Below, piece after piece: positions 27,799 through 37,610 of a stretch of DNA of 64,000 nucleotides (the first letter of the stretch is position 1; every line of letters starts with the position of its first letter). Source of the stretch: Thermoflavifilum sp. (lineage in GTDB: Bacteria; Bacteroidota; Bacteroidia; Chitinophagales; Chitinophagaceae); assembly GCF_014961315.1 (NCBI RefSeq), contig NZ_CP063141.1, forward strand, positions 558,001 through 622,000, in the 5' to 3' direction. A model generated the notes under the pieces. That model had not been told where the DNA came from and ran no database searches. It was given only the letters and a program-made list of their open reading frames with translations. A program made the translations under genes and the position numbers.

Positions 27799-28563
27799 TT
27801 AAGGAAGATTTTTCTTCCACACCATCATAAACCCTCCTGTACAGGCAAATGGCAGTACATCGGCCAACCTACAATCTAATTTTTGTAAATAAGGAATTCT
27901 TTTCGTTAAAAAAGAAAAAGGAAACACATCTTCGATAAAATTAGATTTAGCCCATCTGGTAATAACAAATCCATTTTGCTCGGCTATCCTAATCAGACGA
28001 TTCCTTGTAAAAAATTGTACATGATCAAGATTATCTGCAGCAGATTGCACGGTTACCCCTTGATATCCTAAAGATCTTTTCAAGAACTGGATGGTATTCC
28101 ATATCCTGCCCTGTCGGTTACGGAAATACAGAATTGGTCGGGTAACCAGTAATTCTCTCGGGCCGCGTCCATTGGGAACCGTGATAATTAAGATACCATC
28201 CTTTTTTAATAATCGGTACAGTTGACTTAAAAGTATTTCCGGGTGATGCAGATGTTCCAGTACTTCACTACAGATGATGACGTCAAACAGCTGACGATCT
28301 ATACAGAGAGACTCCGCGTCCATTAATTCAAACTGCACATTTGGGAGCATATTAAGGGATTTTGCCTGATGGATGGCTCTTTCGCTAACATCAATGCCCA
28401 GTAGCTGAAAGCCCAGTCTACCCAGAAAACGTGCAATAACACCATTTCCACATCCTACATCAAGAATACGTGCCTGAGCAGATAAATGTTCAACCTGTTT
28501 CTTAATAAAAAAAAGTCGCTTGATATCCGCTATCCTTTCGTATTCAAATTTATCAGGAAGCAT
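27799..28563 (-). CDS. Class I SAM-dependent methyltransferase
   Basis: A methyltransferase of about 254 residues with SAM motif I ILDVGCGNGVIARFLG, an acidic LGIDVSERAI strand, DVIICSEVLEHL, and IITVPNGRGPREL. This pattern is common in O-methyltransferases of surface sugars. I chose the ATG at 28563 because it follows the Rossmann core by a normal distance; ATGs at 28578 and 28596 would lengthen it and increase overlap with the upstream GT4 gene. The overlap with that gene is 11 bases. It is the last gene of the leftward cluster that begins near 35.2 kb. Confidence 0.82.
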   Translation of the reverse strand: MLPDKFEYERIADIKRLFFIKKQVEHLSAQARILDVGCGNGVIARFLGRLGFQLLGIDVSERAIHQAKSLNMLPNVQFELMDAESLCIDRQLFDVIICSEVLEHLHHPEILLSQLYRLLKKDGILIITVPNGRGPRELLVTRPILYFRNRQGRIWNTIQFLKRSLGYQGVTVQSAADNLDHVQFFTRNRLIRIAEQNGFVITRWAKSNFIEDVFPFSFLTKRIPYLQKLDCRLADVLPFACTGGFMMVWKKNLP

Positions 28564-29710
28564 ATACGAAATGCTCATGGGTTCGTATAGCACGCTCATA
28601 AATACGTTCAATTTGAGAAATTGATTGATGTATAGTAAATGAACGATGAATGGTTCTATTTGCTTCAGATCCAATATGTGATAGTTCATTAAAGTGAGTG
28701 ATCAAGAAATTCATCTTATTCAATATAGAATTTAGATCGTTTACACGAAAAACATATCCATTTATGCCATCGGAAACAACTTCCGTATTTTGTGAAATAT
28801 CGGAAACAAGAACAATTTTTCCTGAAGATAGAGCCTCAAGTAAACCTATAGGCATACCCTCCCACAAAGAGGGCAAACAATAAATATCAATAGCTGATAA
28901 AATTTCGGCAACATCTTGTCTAAAATCAGATAACCTCACATAACGAGAGAATTGAGGATGTGATTCAATAAAATTCTCAACCTCTGTTCGCAATTCACCA
29001 TTCCCAACCATCAATAAATAAACATTGTCTACATTATGAGAAGAAATAAGTTTTTCAAATGCACGTAAGAGGAATAGAGGTTGCTTTTGTACGGTCATGC
29101 GTGCTATGAAGCCAAATAATATTGCATCATCAGGTACATTAAACTCAGATCGAATATTTCTTCTCATAGACGATCCAGAAAAGCGTGATACATCTATACC
29201 ATAATGAACAATTTCAGCATGATAATTTTGAAAATATTTATTTCCTATCTGCTGATCTGCTATTGAAACATTTACATTCACAGTAGCATTTGAAGTAATC
29301 CACCTTTCAAAAAACCGTCGAAAATGAAATTTTATAAACCCCTGATCAGGGTGTATGGACCATCCATGAATGGTATAAACTACCGGGATTCTCAATATTC
29401 TGGCTATAGGCAACAAAAAGGCAGCGGCGCGACTACCATGTACATGAATAACATGAGGTTGTACCTGCCTGAGATATCTATACAATTTAATCCAAAAAAG
29501 AAGATTTGCTGGAGAATGTACAGGAATAACCTTATTCTGAATATGACAGGCATTTAACTGATCTATCATGGGGCCGTCTGTAAAGCTCAATACATATAGA
29601 TCGAATTTATCGGAATTCAGAAATTGGGCTAGTTGCAATACATGAGTTTCCCCACCACCAACCTTTCCTTGCCTTATTGCATGTAATATCCGTATCTTAG
29701 GCTCAATCAT
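28553..29710 (-). CDS. Glycosyltransferase family 4
   Basis: A 385-residue GT-B retaining enzyme. The acceptor half begins IRILHAIRQGKVGGGETHVLQLA (glycine-rich loop) and includes VIHVHGSRAA. The donor half has FGFIARMTVQKQP and the E-x7-E site in SLWEGMPIGLLEALSSGKIV. Donor and acceptor are unknown. It precedes the methyltransferase (11-base overlap) and follows the epimerase by 24 bases. Confidence 0.88.
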   Translation of the reverse strand: MIEPKIRILHAIRQGKVGGGETHVLQLAQFLNSDKFDLYVLSFTDGPMIDQLNACHIQNKVIPVHSPANLLFWIKLYRYLRQVQPHVIHVHGSRAAAFLLPIARILRIPVVYTIHGWSIHPDQGFIKFHFRRFFERWITSNATVNVNVSIADQQIGNKYFQNYHAEIVHYGIDVSRFSGSSMRRNIRSEFNVPDDAILFGFIARMTVQKQPLFLLRAFEKLISSHNVDNVYLLMVGNGELRTEVENFIESHPQFSRYVRLSDFRQDVAEILSAIDIYCLPSLWEGMPIGLLEALSSGKIVLVSDISQNTEVVSDGINGYVFRVNDLNSILNKMNFLITHFNELSHIGSEANRTIHRSFTIHQSISQIERIYERAIRTHEHFVYAS

Positions 29711-29734
29711 ATAAAACTAATTTAATATATAATT

Positions 29735-30730
29735 TTACTTCCACCCTTCAGGCAAATTCTCTTTAATTTCAATCCGGCTAAATTCTTTACTTTTCCTTGG
29801 CCCCACTTTTTTTGCCCATTCAGCCATCCTGTATATACCTTCTTCCAGGGAGATACCCGAAGAGGAACCAAATACCTTCCTGGCTTTATGGTGATCTGCA
29901 TACGCATGCAAAACCTCATTCCTAGCACGTAAATATCGAATTTGAGGTTTTATGCCAAAGGCTCTTCCAACTGCCTCAGCCAGCTCATTAACTGAATATG
30001 GCTGATCAGCTCCAATATTAAATACCTCGTTATATGCTTCAGGAATATGCACAGAATGAGCTATGGGAATGGCAACATCGTCGATATAGCTAAAAGCTCT
30101 TGTCTGTGTACCATCACCAAATATGGTAAGCGGCTCTCCCAGCATAAGTTGATTCATAAAAATACCAATCACATTCCGGTATTTATCGCCAATATTCTGG
30201 TTCTCGCCATATACATTATGCGGTCTGAAAATAATATAATTCAAACCAAACATCTCATGCGCCGCTCTTAAATCCAATTCAACAGCATATTTTGAGACCC
30301 CATAAGGATCCTCAGGTATTGGCGTCATATCCTCGGTCATAGGCAGTTGGCCCTTCCCATAAACGGCAATAGAGGAAGTAAAAACAAAGCATTTCACCCT
30401 GTGCTTAATAGAAGCATTAATCAAATGAATGCTCCCCAGCAGATTGTTGGTATAATTAAATTTTCGAATAAAATGAGATAATCCTTCTGCAGCATAGGCC
30501 GCAAGATGATACACATAATCGAAATGATATTGATCAAATAATTGATTGATAAGCAATTCATCTGTAACAGAACCTTCGACAAAATTCACCCCATCAGGCA
30601 AGTGATCTAAAAAACCACCGCTCAAATCATCAAGAACTACAACCTGATGATCTAGAGTTAAACAATGCCGGGCAACATGTGATCCGATAAAGCCGGCTCC
30701 ACCAGTAACTAAGCTACAAATCTGTTTCAT
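29735..30730 (-). CDS. NAD-dependent sugar epimerase/dehydratase (GalE/WbpP-like)
   Basis: A 331-residue extended SDR. The N-terminal cofactor motif is TGGAGFIGSHVA, followed by LDDLSGG. The catalytic region has FTSSIAVYGKG and the YxxxK motif in PYGVSKYAVE. Such enzymes interconvert UDP-sugars such as UDP-Glc/UDP-Gal, their N-acetyl forms, or uronic acids. The exact substrate cannot be set. It sits between the GT2 and GT4 genes of the cluster and would supply a nucleotide sugar. Confidence 0.87.
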   Translation of the reverse strand: MKQICSLVTGGAGFIGSHVARHCLTLDHQVVVLDDLSGGFLDHLPDGVNFVEGSVTDELLINQLFDQYHFDYVYHLAAYAAEGLSHFIRKFNYTNNLLGSIHLINASIKHRVKCFVFTSSIAVYGKGQLPMTEDMTPIPEDPYGVSKYAVELDLRAAHEMFGLNYIIFRPHNVYGENQNIGDKYRNVIGIFMNQLMLGEPLTIFGDGTQTRAFSYIDDVAIPIAHSVHIPEAYNEVFNIGADQPYSVNELAEAVGRAFGIKPQIRYLRARNEVLHAYADHHKARKVFGSSSGISLEEGIYRMAEWAKKVGPRKSKEFSRIEIKENLPEGWK

Positions 30731-30743
30731 AAAGCATAAAATA

Positions 30744-31643
30744 TTAATCTAAAATAGGATGTCGCATATGCCAGATGATCGCCTTCCAGAAAGCCAATAA
30801 ATGATCTCTTTGCTTTTTCAAAATAAAGGTAGCCGAATTTTTGGGAATAGTAAAAAACAAAAGATAAGAATAAAAAAAAATTAATGAGAAAAATGAAACA
30901 TTTCTTCTCATAAATAAAATACGGTTTCGATTCATATAATAAGTCTTGAACGGGCTAGATTTACCAACTGTCATCGACTCTTTATGATACAATATAGATC
31001 TGGGCTGAAAATAAATTTTATACCCTTTTCTCCTGATTGCTAATGAAAGATCCAACTCTTCATAATAAATAAAATAAATATCCGGCCATTCTCCAACCTG
31101 TTCCATAACTTTACGAGGTATCATCATGGCTGCACCATGTGCATAATAAGTAGGTTTAATAAAATCATACTGGCCATTATCCACTTTTTTGGATCCAATT
31201 GCGCCAGTCCTGCCTGTAAAAGAATTAATCTTTTTATATCCAGCATACTGAATAATACCAGGATGAAAAAAATAATATATCTTTGGACTTACAGCACCTG
31301 CATCGGGGTAATTTTCAAATACATCAAGAAGTGGCTCAACTAAATTAGGATTTACTTCAGTATCATTATTGATAAAAAATAAATATTCTCCACGAGCAGA
31401 ATGAATCCCAGCATTATTCCCCCCTGTAAATCCTAAATTTTTACTATTGTATATAATCTTTACATCTGGATATACAGCCATTAATTCTGGTGCAGGATCA
31501 ATATCAGAATGATTATCTACCACAATCACCTCTATGTTAGGATATGTGAGTTTACGCATGGAACGTAGAAGGTCAGCGGTAACAGATGTATTGTTATAAT
31601 TTAAAGTAATAAAAGAAACCAATGGGTAATTATTTGTATTCAT
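30744..31643 (-). CDS. Glycosyltransferase family 2 (rhamnosyltransferase WbbL-like)
   Basis: A 299-residue GT-A inverting enzyme. Motifs are FITLNYNN at the N-terminus, VVDNHSD, NLGFTGGNNAGIHSARGEY and the metal-binding INNDTEV, followed by a catalytic-base region in YYEELDLSL. The WbbL group adds rhamnose or related sugars to lipid-linked glycans. The C-terminus carries a hydrophobic segment (FSLIFFYSYLLFF). It overlaps the upstream GT2 gene by 14 bases. Confidence 0.87.
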   Translation of the reverse strand: MNTNNYPLVSFITLNYNNTSVTADLLRSMRKLTYPNIEVIVVDNHSDIDPAPELMAVYPDVKIIYNSKNLGFTGGNNAGIHSARGEYLFFINNDTEVNPNLVEPLLDVFENYPDAGAVSPKIYYFFHPGIIQYAGYKKINSFTGRTGAIGSKKVDNGQYDFIKPTYYAHGAAMMIPRKVMEQVGEWPDIYFIYYEELDLSLAIRRKGYKIYFQPRSILYHKESMTVGKSSPFKTYYMNRNRILFMRRNVSFFSLIFFYSYLLFFTIPKNSATFILKKQRDHLLAFWKAIIWHMRHPILD

Positions 31644-32850
31644 ATAACGGATTATTTATTTCAATTTCATTATGCTCAGTATGTATAAACTCGTATTTTG
31701 CATGATGAATGCTAAGCAAGGAAAAAATCATTCTCAGAAATATATCTGGGAGAGAAGATATAGAAGATAATAAATATCGACGAATAAAAATCATTGGGAA
31801 AGCCATAAATAAAGAAATAAAATATAAAAAGAACAAAATTATGCTGAATAATAAAAATATCGGGTAAATTGTATACAAAGATGCGCCTATAACAAGTAAT
31901 AAGAGTAAATACAACATAAACAACGACCTGGGCAAAATCAGCATTTGAAGAAATGCCAGATGGAAATAGTTTATGTTCCCCTTCATTAACATGTGAAATG
32001 CGATAGCAAAATGTCGCTTTAAAAATGAAAACTGAGTAAAAAGCCACCGCTTACGTTGATTGGAAAAAGCATGTGCGTGTGTAATTTTTTCATCAAACAC
32101 AACAGCGTCAGGTATATATTGAATGTATATACCCCTTTCATTTAATTTTAATTGTAATGCTTTATCAAATCCACCAAGTACATCGATTTCAGAAAAAATA
32201 TTTTTTAATAAATTATATTCAAATGCCATACCTGAGCCAATAAGAGATGAACTTAACCCCAGAGCGTTTGCACCTAACCTGAAAATGTGATTACCTATCA
32301 TCTCAGTGGCAGCATCCAATATAGCATAAGGCGTATTTAAATTTTTAGCTACTCTCTGACCTTGCATAGCAAGGGCCCCTTTTAAATAACAGTTATTTAT
32401 ATATAGAAGAAAATCAGGATGCAAAACATTATCAGCATCACAAATCATAGCAATATCAAATGAATCCTGTATACAACGAAAAGCTGTATTGATGGATCTT
32501 GCTTTTGAACTTTGCTTGAATTGAACTGGAATCACATGAACAGGTAATTCCGATAATGCTGCTAATGTGGAAGGCTGTAATTGATCGGCTATGATATATA
32601 CCGAATATTTATCTGCTGGATAACGAAGTCTTTGATAACTTTTAACCGAAGAGAGGATAACGGCATCTTCTCTATATGCAGGTATAAGAATTGCTATTCG
32701 ATGATAAAATGCCGGGCGATCAGATAATGAATTTACAAAATGAGATTTACGAATACTACCGATTAATGAAAAGATAAATAAATATAATACAACGTACCCT
32801 GCATAAGCATACAATACCCATAAAAACAAGATCTCTATTATATTATTCAT
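31630..32850 (-). CDS. Membrane glycosyltransferase family 2
   Basis: A 406-residue enzyme with an N-terminal transmembrane helix, a cytoplasmic GT-A domain (about 50-290) and three or four C-terminal helices. Motifs: ILIPAYREDAV, the metal-binding CDADN, a GGFDK segment, and QRKRW as the QxxRW acceptor motif. This is the plan of processive beta-glycosyltransferases such as the hyaluronan or cellulose synthase families, but a single-sugar transferase is possible. It lies in the leftward cluster, 25 bases after the initiating transferase gene. Confidence 0.86.
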   Translation of the reverse strand: MNNIIEILFLWVLYAYAGYVVLYLFIFSLIGSIRKSHFVNSLSDRPAFYHRIAILIPAYREDAVILSSVKSYQRLRYPADKYSVYIIADQLQPSTLAALSELPVHVIPVQFKQSSKARSINTAFRCIQDSFDIAMICDADNVLHPDFLLYINNCYLKGALAMQGQRVAKNLNTPYAILDAATEMIGNHIFRLGANALGLSSSLIGSGMAFEYNLLKNIFSEIDVLGGFDKALQLKLNERGIYIQYIPDAVVFDEKITHAHAFSNQRKRWLFTQFSFLKRHFAIAFHMLMKGNINYFHLAFLQMLILPRSLFMLYLLLLLVIGASLYTIYPIFLLFSIILFFLYFISLFMAFPMIFIRRYLLSSISSLPDIFLRMIFSLLSIHHAKYEFIHTEHNEIEINNPLYEYK

Positions 32851-32875
32851 ATTGCCTAATTAAAATACGTATGAA

Positions 32876-34009
32876 TCACAGATTCTCCTGTTGGACCATA
32901 GCCAATGGCGTACGGACCAGGATCCGCATATCTAAAATGAAGTTCCTTTCCAGGGCATATGTAATATCCAGATTCACACGCTCTTCTACCGACATGCTTA
33001 TTTTTCCACGTTTAGTGATCTGCCATAAACCTGTAATTCCTGCTGGAGCTATGAATCGAGTCGAATAATGATCGGTGGTTAGTGTAACAGCTTCATATAA
33101 AGGCAGAGGTCTATTCCCTACGAGAGATAAATCGCCTTTAATAACATTCCATAGCTGGGGGAGCTCATCCAGGCTTGTTTTACGAAGCAATCGACCCAGT
33201 CGCGTGACACGCGGGTCATTCTGTACCTTGATAAACTTAGGGGAATGAGGATGCTCACTTTTATACTGATTAAGTTCTTCTATTTCAGGCAACCTTTGGT
33301 CCGCATCACGAACCATTGTTCTAAACTTATAAAATTTAAACACTCGAAACCTTTTCCCAGCCCGCAAAGAGACATAAAACACTGGACCTGGCGAATCGAG
33401 CTTGATAGCAATGGCAATAAGTAAAAACAACGGAAAAAGTATAAGCAGCAATACAGAAGCAACCGAAATATCAAATATGCGTTTTATGCTGTAATCTATC
33501 CACGCTTTCCAGGATATCAAATCCCGATCGCGTTGCATTACTACTGAATGTTTTATCCGCATCTTATTAAAATGCTGATAAAAACGGATCTTGTGATCAA
33601 TCACATATTGATTTGAATCGAAAAAGATAAAATCATTGATCCGCGTAAAACGAGATTGCAAAAAGATGAACTCCTTTAATGCATCTTTTTTATATGTCAA
33701 TAAAAATAAAGGAACCGATTGTAACGACTCATAGGTGTTAAGATCATGAAGAAATGAACGAAGTTCGGAAACCGGTAGATGAATATCACAAAAAATAGCT
33801 TCAGGTATATTATTTTTCTCTTTAACCAGAAACCAGAGATGTTCCCTGGCCTGAAAGAAATTTTCTACCCGTATGCATTGATAGCCTCCAGCAGAGAGTT
33901 TAGCCATTAAATCGGGCCGATATTTGCCTACATACACGACCACATTCCCGAAATCAACATGATGTTCAGAGGCATAAATCGGCTGGTTGAAAGTGGTAAA
34001 AATTTCCAT
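32876..34009 (-). CDS. Pseudo-receiver fused to undecaprenyl-phosphate sugar phosphotransferase
   Basis: The C-terminal half (about 165-377) is a bacterial sugar transferase of the WcaJ/ExoY/PglC type, with a membrane segment ([23 protein letters not shown]), PGPVFY, YKFRTM, the catalytic DE in [10 protein letters not shown] and [11 protein letters not shown]. It transfers a sugar-1-phosphate to undecaprenyl phosphate and so starts a glycan repeat unit. The N-terminal about 145 residues resemble a response-regulator receiver: D75 in IFCDIHLP and T105 are present, but the acidic pair and the conserved Lys are not seen. This looks like a degenerate receiver. Neighbours are the response regulator upstream and GT2 downstream. 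Confidence 0.82.
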   Translation of the reverse strand: MEIFTTFNQPIYASEHHVDFGNVVVYVGKYRPDLMAKLSAGGYQCIRVENFFQAREHLWFLVKEKNNIPEAIFCDIHLPVSELRSFLHDLNTYESLQSVPLFLLTYKKDALKEFIFLQSRFTRINDFIFFDSNQYVIDHKIRFYQHFNKMRIKHSVVMQRDRDLISWKAWIDYSIKRIFDISVASVLLLILFPLFLLIAIAIKLDSPGPVFYVSLRAGKRFRVFKFYKFRTMVRDADQRLPEIEELNQYKSEHPHSPKFIKVQNDPRVTRLGRLLRKTSLDELPQLWNVIKGDLSLVGNRPLPLYEAVTLTTDHYSTRFIAPAGITGLWQITKRGKISMSVEERVNLDITYALERNFILDMRILVRTPLAMVQQENL

Positions 34010-34100
34010 AGCATAAAAATTATGGGGTTAATGGATGAAATTCCTTGCACAATCCGCTTACCAAATGCCTGTCTCAACAGCAGAGTTCATTTAGATATGC

Positions 34101-34613
34101 TTATCCCTGCATATCGACCGACATGCCAGCCTTCTTGTCAAGTGCTTTTTTGATAGCCTCTAATAGACGGGAAGGATTAAAAGGTTTTACTAAAAAATCG
34201 GCTACACCATATTCTTCACATTTTTGTGTGATTTCATCACTGGATGAACCAGAAAGAATGATGATGGGGATATTCCCATACACGGCACTACTGGTCAAGT
34301 TTTTTACCAGATCCCATCCATTGATATTGGGCATCTGCAAATCGGAAATAATGACATCCGGCCTGTTGCCCTGTGAAAGCCAGTACATAGCTTCATATCC
34401 ATCGGATGCTGTTATGACCTGATAGTATTTACTGATGATAGTATCCAGCAAATAACGAATAGGCTTACTGTCGTCAATAATCAAAATTTTTTTCATCACT
34501 CTCTGGGTTTTTGCACCACCTGCCTTGACAGTAATGGACCCGGAAGATCGCTGATCTTCTCCATGCCCTCTGTCTGAGGTGAAAGAAGAAAAAGGCTGGT
34601 AAGCGTTCCACAT
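34101..34613 (-). CDS. Stand-alone response regulator receiver protein
   Basis: A CheY-like receiver with all key residues: acidic pair in LIIDDSKP, phosphoacceptor Asp in VIISDLQMP, Ser in IILSGSSS and Lys in FLVKPFNP. There is no output domain, so it must act through a partner. The ATG at 34613 adds 39 residues of Ser/Thr-rich, low-complexity sequence; the ATG at 34496 (MKKILIIDD) fits the domain start. It is next to the gene whose product has a pseudo-receiver, and I infer a regulatory link. Confidence 0.85.
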   Translation of the reverse strand: MWNAYQPFSSFTSDRGHGEDQRSSGSITVKAGGAKTQRVMKKILIIDDSKPIRYLLDTIISKYYQVITASDGYEAMYWLSQGNRPDVIISDLQMPNINGWDLVKNLTSSAVYGNIPIIILSGSSSDEITQKCEEYGVADFLVKPFNPSRLLEAIKKALDKKAGMSVDMQG

Positions 34614-34650
34614 ATAAAAGAATTTAGGTTAACAAACAATGAGATGTGTA

Positions 34651-34779
34651 TTAACTGAACAAATGCTGCAACACGTAAAACAATAAGAACGACAATACAA
34701 TTACGCCCAGTACAAGTACTACAGGGTTATTCAACAATTTGCTCAGCGCATTTTGTGGTTTTGTAGCTGTATGTTTCAT
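34651..34779 (-). CDS. Small single-span membrane protein (42 residues)
   Basis: A short reading frame beginning MKHTATKPQNALSK, with one transmembrane helix at about 19-40 (VVLVLGVIVLSFLLFYVL) and a short C-terminus. A short positively charged N-terminus precedes the helix, suggesting an inner-membrane protein with the N-terminus inside. It sits 37 bases upstream of the response regulator and 51 bases downstream of the 118-residue hypothetical gene, all leftward, so it may be co-transcribed. No family is recognised. Confidence 0.55.
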   Translation of the reverse strand: MKHTATKPQNALSKLLNNPVVLVLGVIVLSFLLFYVLQHLFS

Positions 34780-34830
34780 AAGGCACAATATTTATAGTAA
34801 ACAATAAAACTTGTATTTTTCTTTCCGTGT

Positions 34831-35187
34831 TCAGGACTGAACGTTGTTGCTGTAAAAGAACAATGTAAAAATACCATCACTAATTTTGCGGTTTTCCCGA
34901 AATTGGTAAACGGCTGAAAAATCTTGGTGAATGCACAAAATAGCATGGGAACGCCCACCTTTGTGCCAGGTATTGAGCCTGTGATGGATTTCCGTGTAAT
35001 CCCCGAGTTCTTCAAAAATACCTCCCGGATGCATAGCATGTTGATTTTCATCAAAATACGGTTTCCGAATCGAATGAATTTTTACCGGGGTATCTCCGCA
35101 TTTGCCATTCCACAGACAGAAACACCGTTTCACCAAATAGATTACATCGATAGCCTGATTCCATAAAACTCCCATCCCGTAAATCAT
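34831..35187 (-). CDS. Hypothetical protein (118 residues)
   Basis: A leftward frame with good codon use and a sensible composition: Tyr, His and aromatic-rich, without a signal peptide or clear membrane helix. The segment KCFC/LWNGKCGDTPVKIHSIR contains two Cys close together, and a second region has RLNTWHKGGRSHAILCIH. I do not recognise the family. It is divergent from the GT2 gene at 35220 (32-base gap) and leads the leftward set that includes the small membrane protein and the response regulator. A competing rightward frame (34924-35166) looks less natural. Confidence 0.55.
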   Translation of the reverse strand: MIYGMGVLWNQAIDVIYLVKRCFCLWNGKCGDTPVKIHSIRKPYFDENQHAMHPGGIFEELGDYTEIHHRLNTWHKGGRSHAILCIHQDFSAVYQFRENRKISDGIFTLFFYSNNVQS

Positions 35188-35219
35188 TTACTTTGGGATG
35201 AGATTTACAGCCTCATTTT

Positions 35220-36416
35220 ATGCAATGGATTCTGATATTGTTCTGGATTTGTACAGGAATCGCCGTGTATACTTATCTTGGATACGGGTTATTGTGCTAT
35301 TTGCTCGTCAAATGTAAAATTCATCCCCCAAAAAATCACCATGCGGACGTGCTGGAAGATTTGCCTGATTTGACCCTGGTGATTTTTGCATATAATGAAG
35401 CTCCCTGCATCGAACAGAAAATAATCAACAGCCTGAACTTATCTTATCCAGAAGAGAAAAAACACATCCTGGTAGTTACCGATGGCTCTACCGATGGCAC
35501 ACAGGATATTGCGCTTCAGTTCACGAACATACAGGTATTACATCAGCCGGAACGCAGGGGTAAAGCAGCTGCAATGAATCGAGCCATGACAGGTATCAAA
35601 TCTGAAGTGGTGGTCTTCACCGACGCCAACACCTACGTACATTCCGAAGCTCTGATACGATTGGCAGCTTATTACAGCGATCCGCAGGTGGGCGGCGTAG
35701 CGGGTGAAAAACGCGTAATGGCAACAGACGCAAGTACAGCCGGAAAGGGAGAAAATCTTTACTGGAAATATGAATCCTGGTTGAAACGAACCGACGCTGA
35801 GCTATATACCGTAGTAGGAGCCGCGGGTGAATTATATTCTATCCGAACAGCACTGTATGAACCCCTGCCTGAGGATACCATTCTGGATGACTTTGTGCTG
35901 TCGCTCCAGATTGTACAGAAAGGATATCGATTTGCTTATGCACCCGAAGCCTGGAGCATGGAAGCACCTTCAGCCTCATTAAGAGAGGAACAAAAGCGAA
36001 AGATACGGATCTGTGCCGGGGGATTTCAGGCTATGCGACGATTAACACCGCTACTCAATATATTCAGGTATGGAATAGCTTCCTTCCAATATATTTCACA
36101 TCGCGTATTACGCTGGGCTGTTGTACCATTTTTATTGCCCTTTATATTTCTGCTCAATCTCTGGCTTATGCATGCGCATGCAGGAGTTGCGTATTTTTTT
36201 ACAGGCTATGCGCAAATCATGTTTTATGCTATGGCTGGTATGGGTTATGTATTCGCATTGCAGGATAGAAAAATGAAAGGTGTATATCCGATGTATTATT
36301 TCGTATTCATGAATCTTGCCGTATATGCAGGACTATGGAGATGGATAAAAGGAAAACAGGAAGTAAAATGGGATAAAGCAAAACGAAGTCAGTCTTTTAT
36401 TTCGAAATACGTGTGA
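35220..36416 (+). CDS. Membrane glycosyltransferase family 2
   Basis: A 398-residue GT2. One N-terminal helix (about 4-30) is followed by a GT-A domain with LVIFAYNEAPCIEQ, VVTDGSTDGT, the metal-binding TDANT, EDTILDDF acidic motif and a QKRKIR stretch in place of QxxRW. Three or four helices close the protein. It probably polymerises or adds a sugar to a membrane-bound acceptor. It starts a rightward set with the acyltransferase. Confidence 0.86.
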   Translation: MQWILILFWICTGIAVYTYLGYGLLCYLLVKCKIHPPKNHHADVLEDLPDLTLVIFAYNEAPCIEQKIINSLNLSYPEEKKHILVVTDGSTDGTQDIALQFTNIQVLHQPERRGKAAAMNRAMTGIKSEVVVFTDANTYVHSEALIRLAAYYSDPQVGGVAGEKRVMATDASTAGKGENLYWKYESWLKRTDAELYTVVGAAGELYSIRTALYEPLPEDTILDDFVLSLQIVQKGYRFAYAPEAWSMEAPSASLREEQKRKIRICAGGFQAMRRLTPLLNIFRYGIASFQYISHRVLRWAVVPFLLPFIFLLNLWLMHAHAGVAYFFTGYAQIMFYAMAGMGYVFALQDRKMKGVYPMYYFVFMNLAVYAGLWRWIKGKQEVKWDKAKRSQSFISKYV

Positions 36417-36422
36417 AACAAA

Positions 36423-37610
36423 ATGGGTAATAGTAAAAAATTATTAAAAGAAATACAATTGCCCGATCGGCTTGGCTCACATATTCCGGCACTCGATGGA
36501 TTAAGAGGAATGGCCATTTTATTGGTCTTGCTATACCATTGCTTCCCTTTTCTTATTACAAAACCCGGGTGGATGGGTGTCGATCTATTTTTTGTATTGT
36601 CTGGTTTTTTAATCACCGGAATCCTGATTGATACCAGAAATGAAAAAGGATATTATAAAAATTTTATTATTAGAAGAATATTAAGAATATTTCCGCTGTA
36701 TTATCTGGTATTATGCATGATATTTCTTGCCATTCCTTTACTTGGGTTAGATCACATCAGAGGCAATGATTTCGATTTTTATCAGGATCATCAAAGCTGG
36801 TTCTGGTTGTATATGCAAAACTGGCTCTATGCCATAAAAGGATTTCCGGTAAACCATGCTCTTGTACACTTCTGGTCGCTTGCGGTGGAAGAACAATTTT
36901 ATGTTTTCTGGCCATTGATCATCTGGATAATACCTAAAAAATGGCTTCCGGCCTGCATCCTGCTTTTCATGGGCTTTAGTTTATTATTTCGAATGAGGTT
37001 AGGATCTTCATGGGGACTGGGATACACGTATCCCTATCTTTCCACATTATCAAGAATGGATGCATTGCTTATAGGCGCCTTAATTGCGTATCTGATCAGA
37101 TTCCAGAAACCCTATCTGATTAAATACACCAAAATAGCTTTAATCTTATCTGTACTTGGAGTTGTTTCAGGAATTTGTTGGATAAGAAGTGCTAATTTTT
37201 TACGCTTATCTTCCATCTACAACTTCATCGATCTGTTCTTTGGTTGCATACTGATTTACAGTTTAAGTACAAACGCCCATATCTTATCAAAACTTTTTCG
37301 CTCTTCTATACTTAGATTTCTTGGAAAATATTCCTATGGCATTTACGTCTATCACTATATTTTTTATGAAATGATTGGTATGCATGTTTTTAAGATGAGC
37401 ACCATAGACGGCACGCCCGAGACACAGCCGATCAATAAGATTGTTTTCGGGGTGATGATCATGGGATTGAGCGTGGGTGTCAGCTGGATCAGTTATCAGT
37501 TCTGGGAAAAACCATTTTTAAGTCTGAAAAAGTATTTCTATTCCCTTCCCGAAAAAAAGGTTATTCAAAACTTAACGGAGCGACCTGGAATTACCACAAA
37601 TGTTTCTTGA
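36423..37610 (+). CDS. Acyltransferase family 3 (OafA/YrhL-like)
   Basis: A 395-residue polytopic protein that adds acetyl or other acyl groups to sugars of surface polysaccharides. The N-terminal signature HIPALDGLRGMAILLVLLYH is intact, with the GVDLFFVLSGFLITG motif, RRILRIFPLYY and YGIYVYH. About ten transmembrane helices follow. It starts seven bases after the GT2 stop, so the two are likely co-expressed. Confidence 0.9.
   Translation: MGNSKKLLKEIQLPDRLGSHIPALDGLRGMAILLVLLYHCFPFLITKPGWMGVDLFFVLSGFLITGILIDTRNEKGYYKNFIIRRILRIFPLYYLVLCMIFLAIPLLGLDHIRGNDFDFYQDHQSWFWLYMQNWLYAIKGFPVNHALVHFWSLAVEEQFYVFWPLIIWIIPKKWLPACILLFMGFSLLFRMRLGSSWGLGYTYPYLSTLSRMDALLIGALIAYLIRFQKPYLIKYTKIALILSVLGVVSGICWIRSANFLRLSSIYNFIDLFFGCILIYSLSTNAHILSKLFRSSILRFLGKYSYGIYVYHYIFYEMIGMHVFKMSTIDGTPETQPINKIVFGVMIMGLSVGVSWISYQFWEKPFLSLKKYFYSLPEKKVIQNLTERPGITTNVS

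Noticed and set aside
27800..27818. Hairpin GGAAGA-TTTT-TCTTCC as a terminator
   Set aside because: The stem is short and lies within the last codons of the methyltransferase gene, with no clear T-tract after it in either direction.
34924..35166. Rightward 80-codon frame between the response regulator cluster and GT2
   Set aside because: The opposite-strand frame (118 residues) has better codon use and a sensible composition; this one looks like its shadow.
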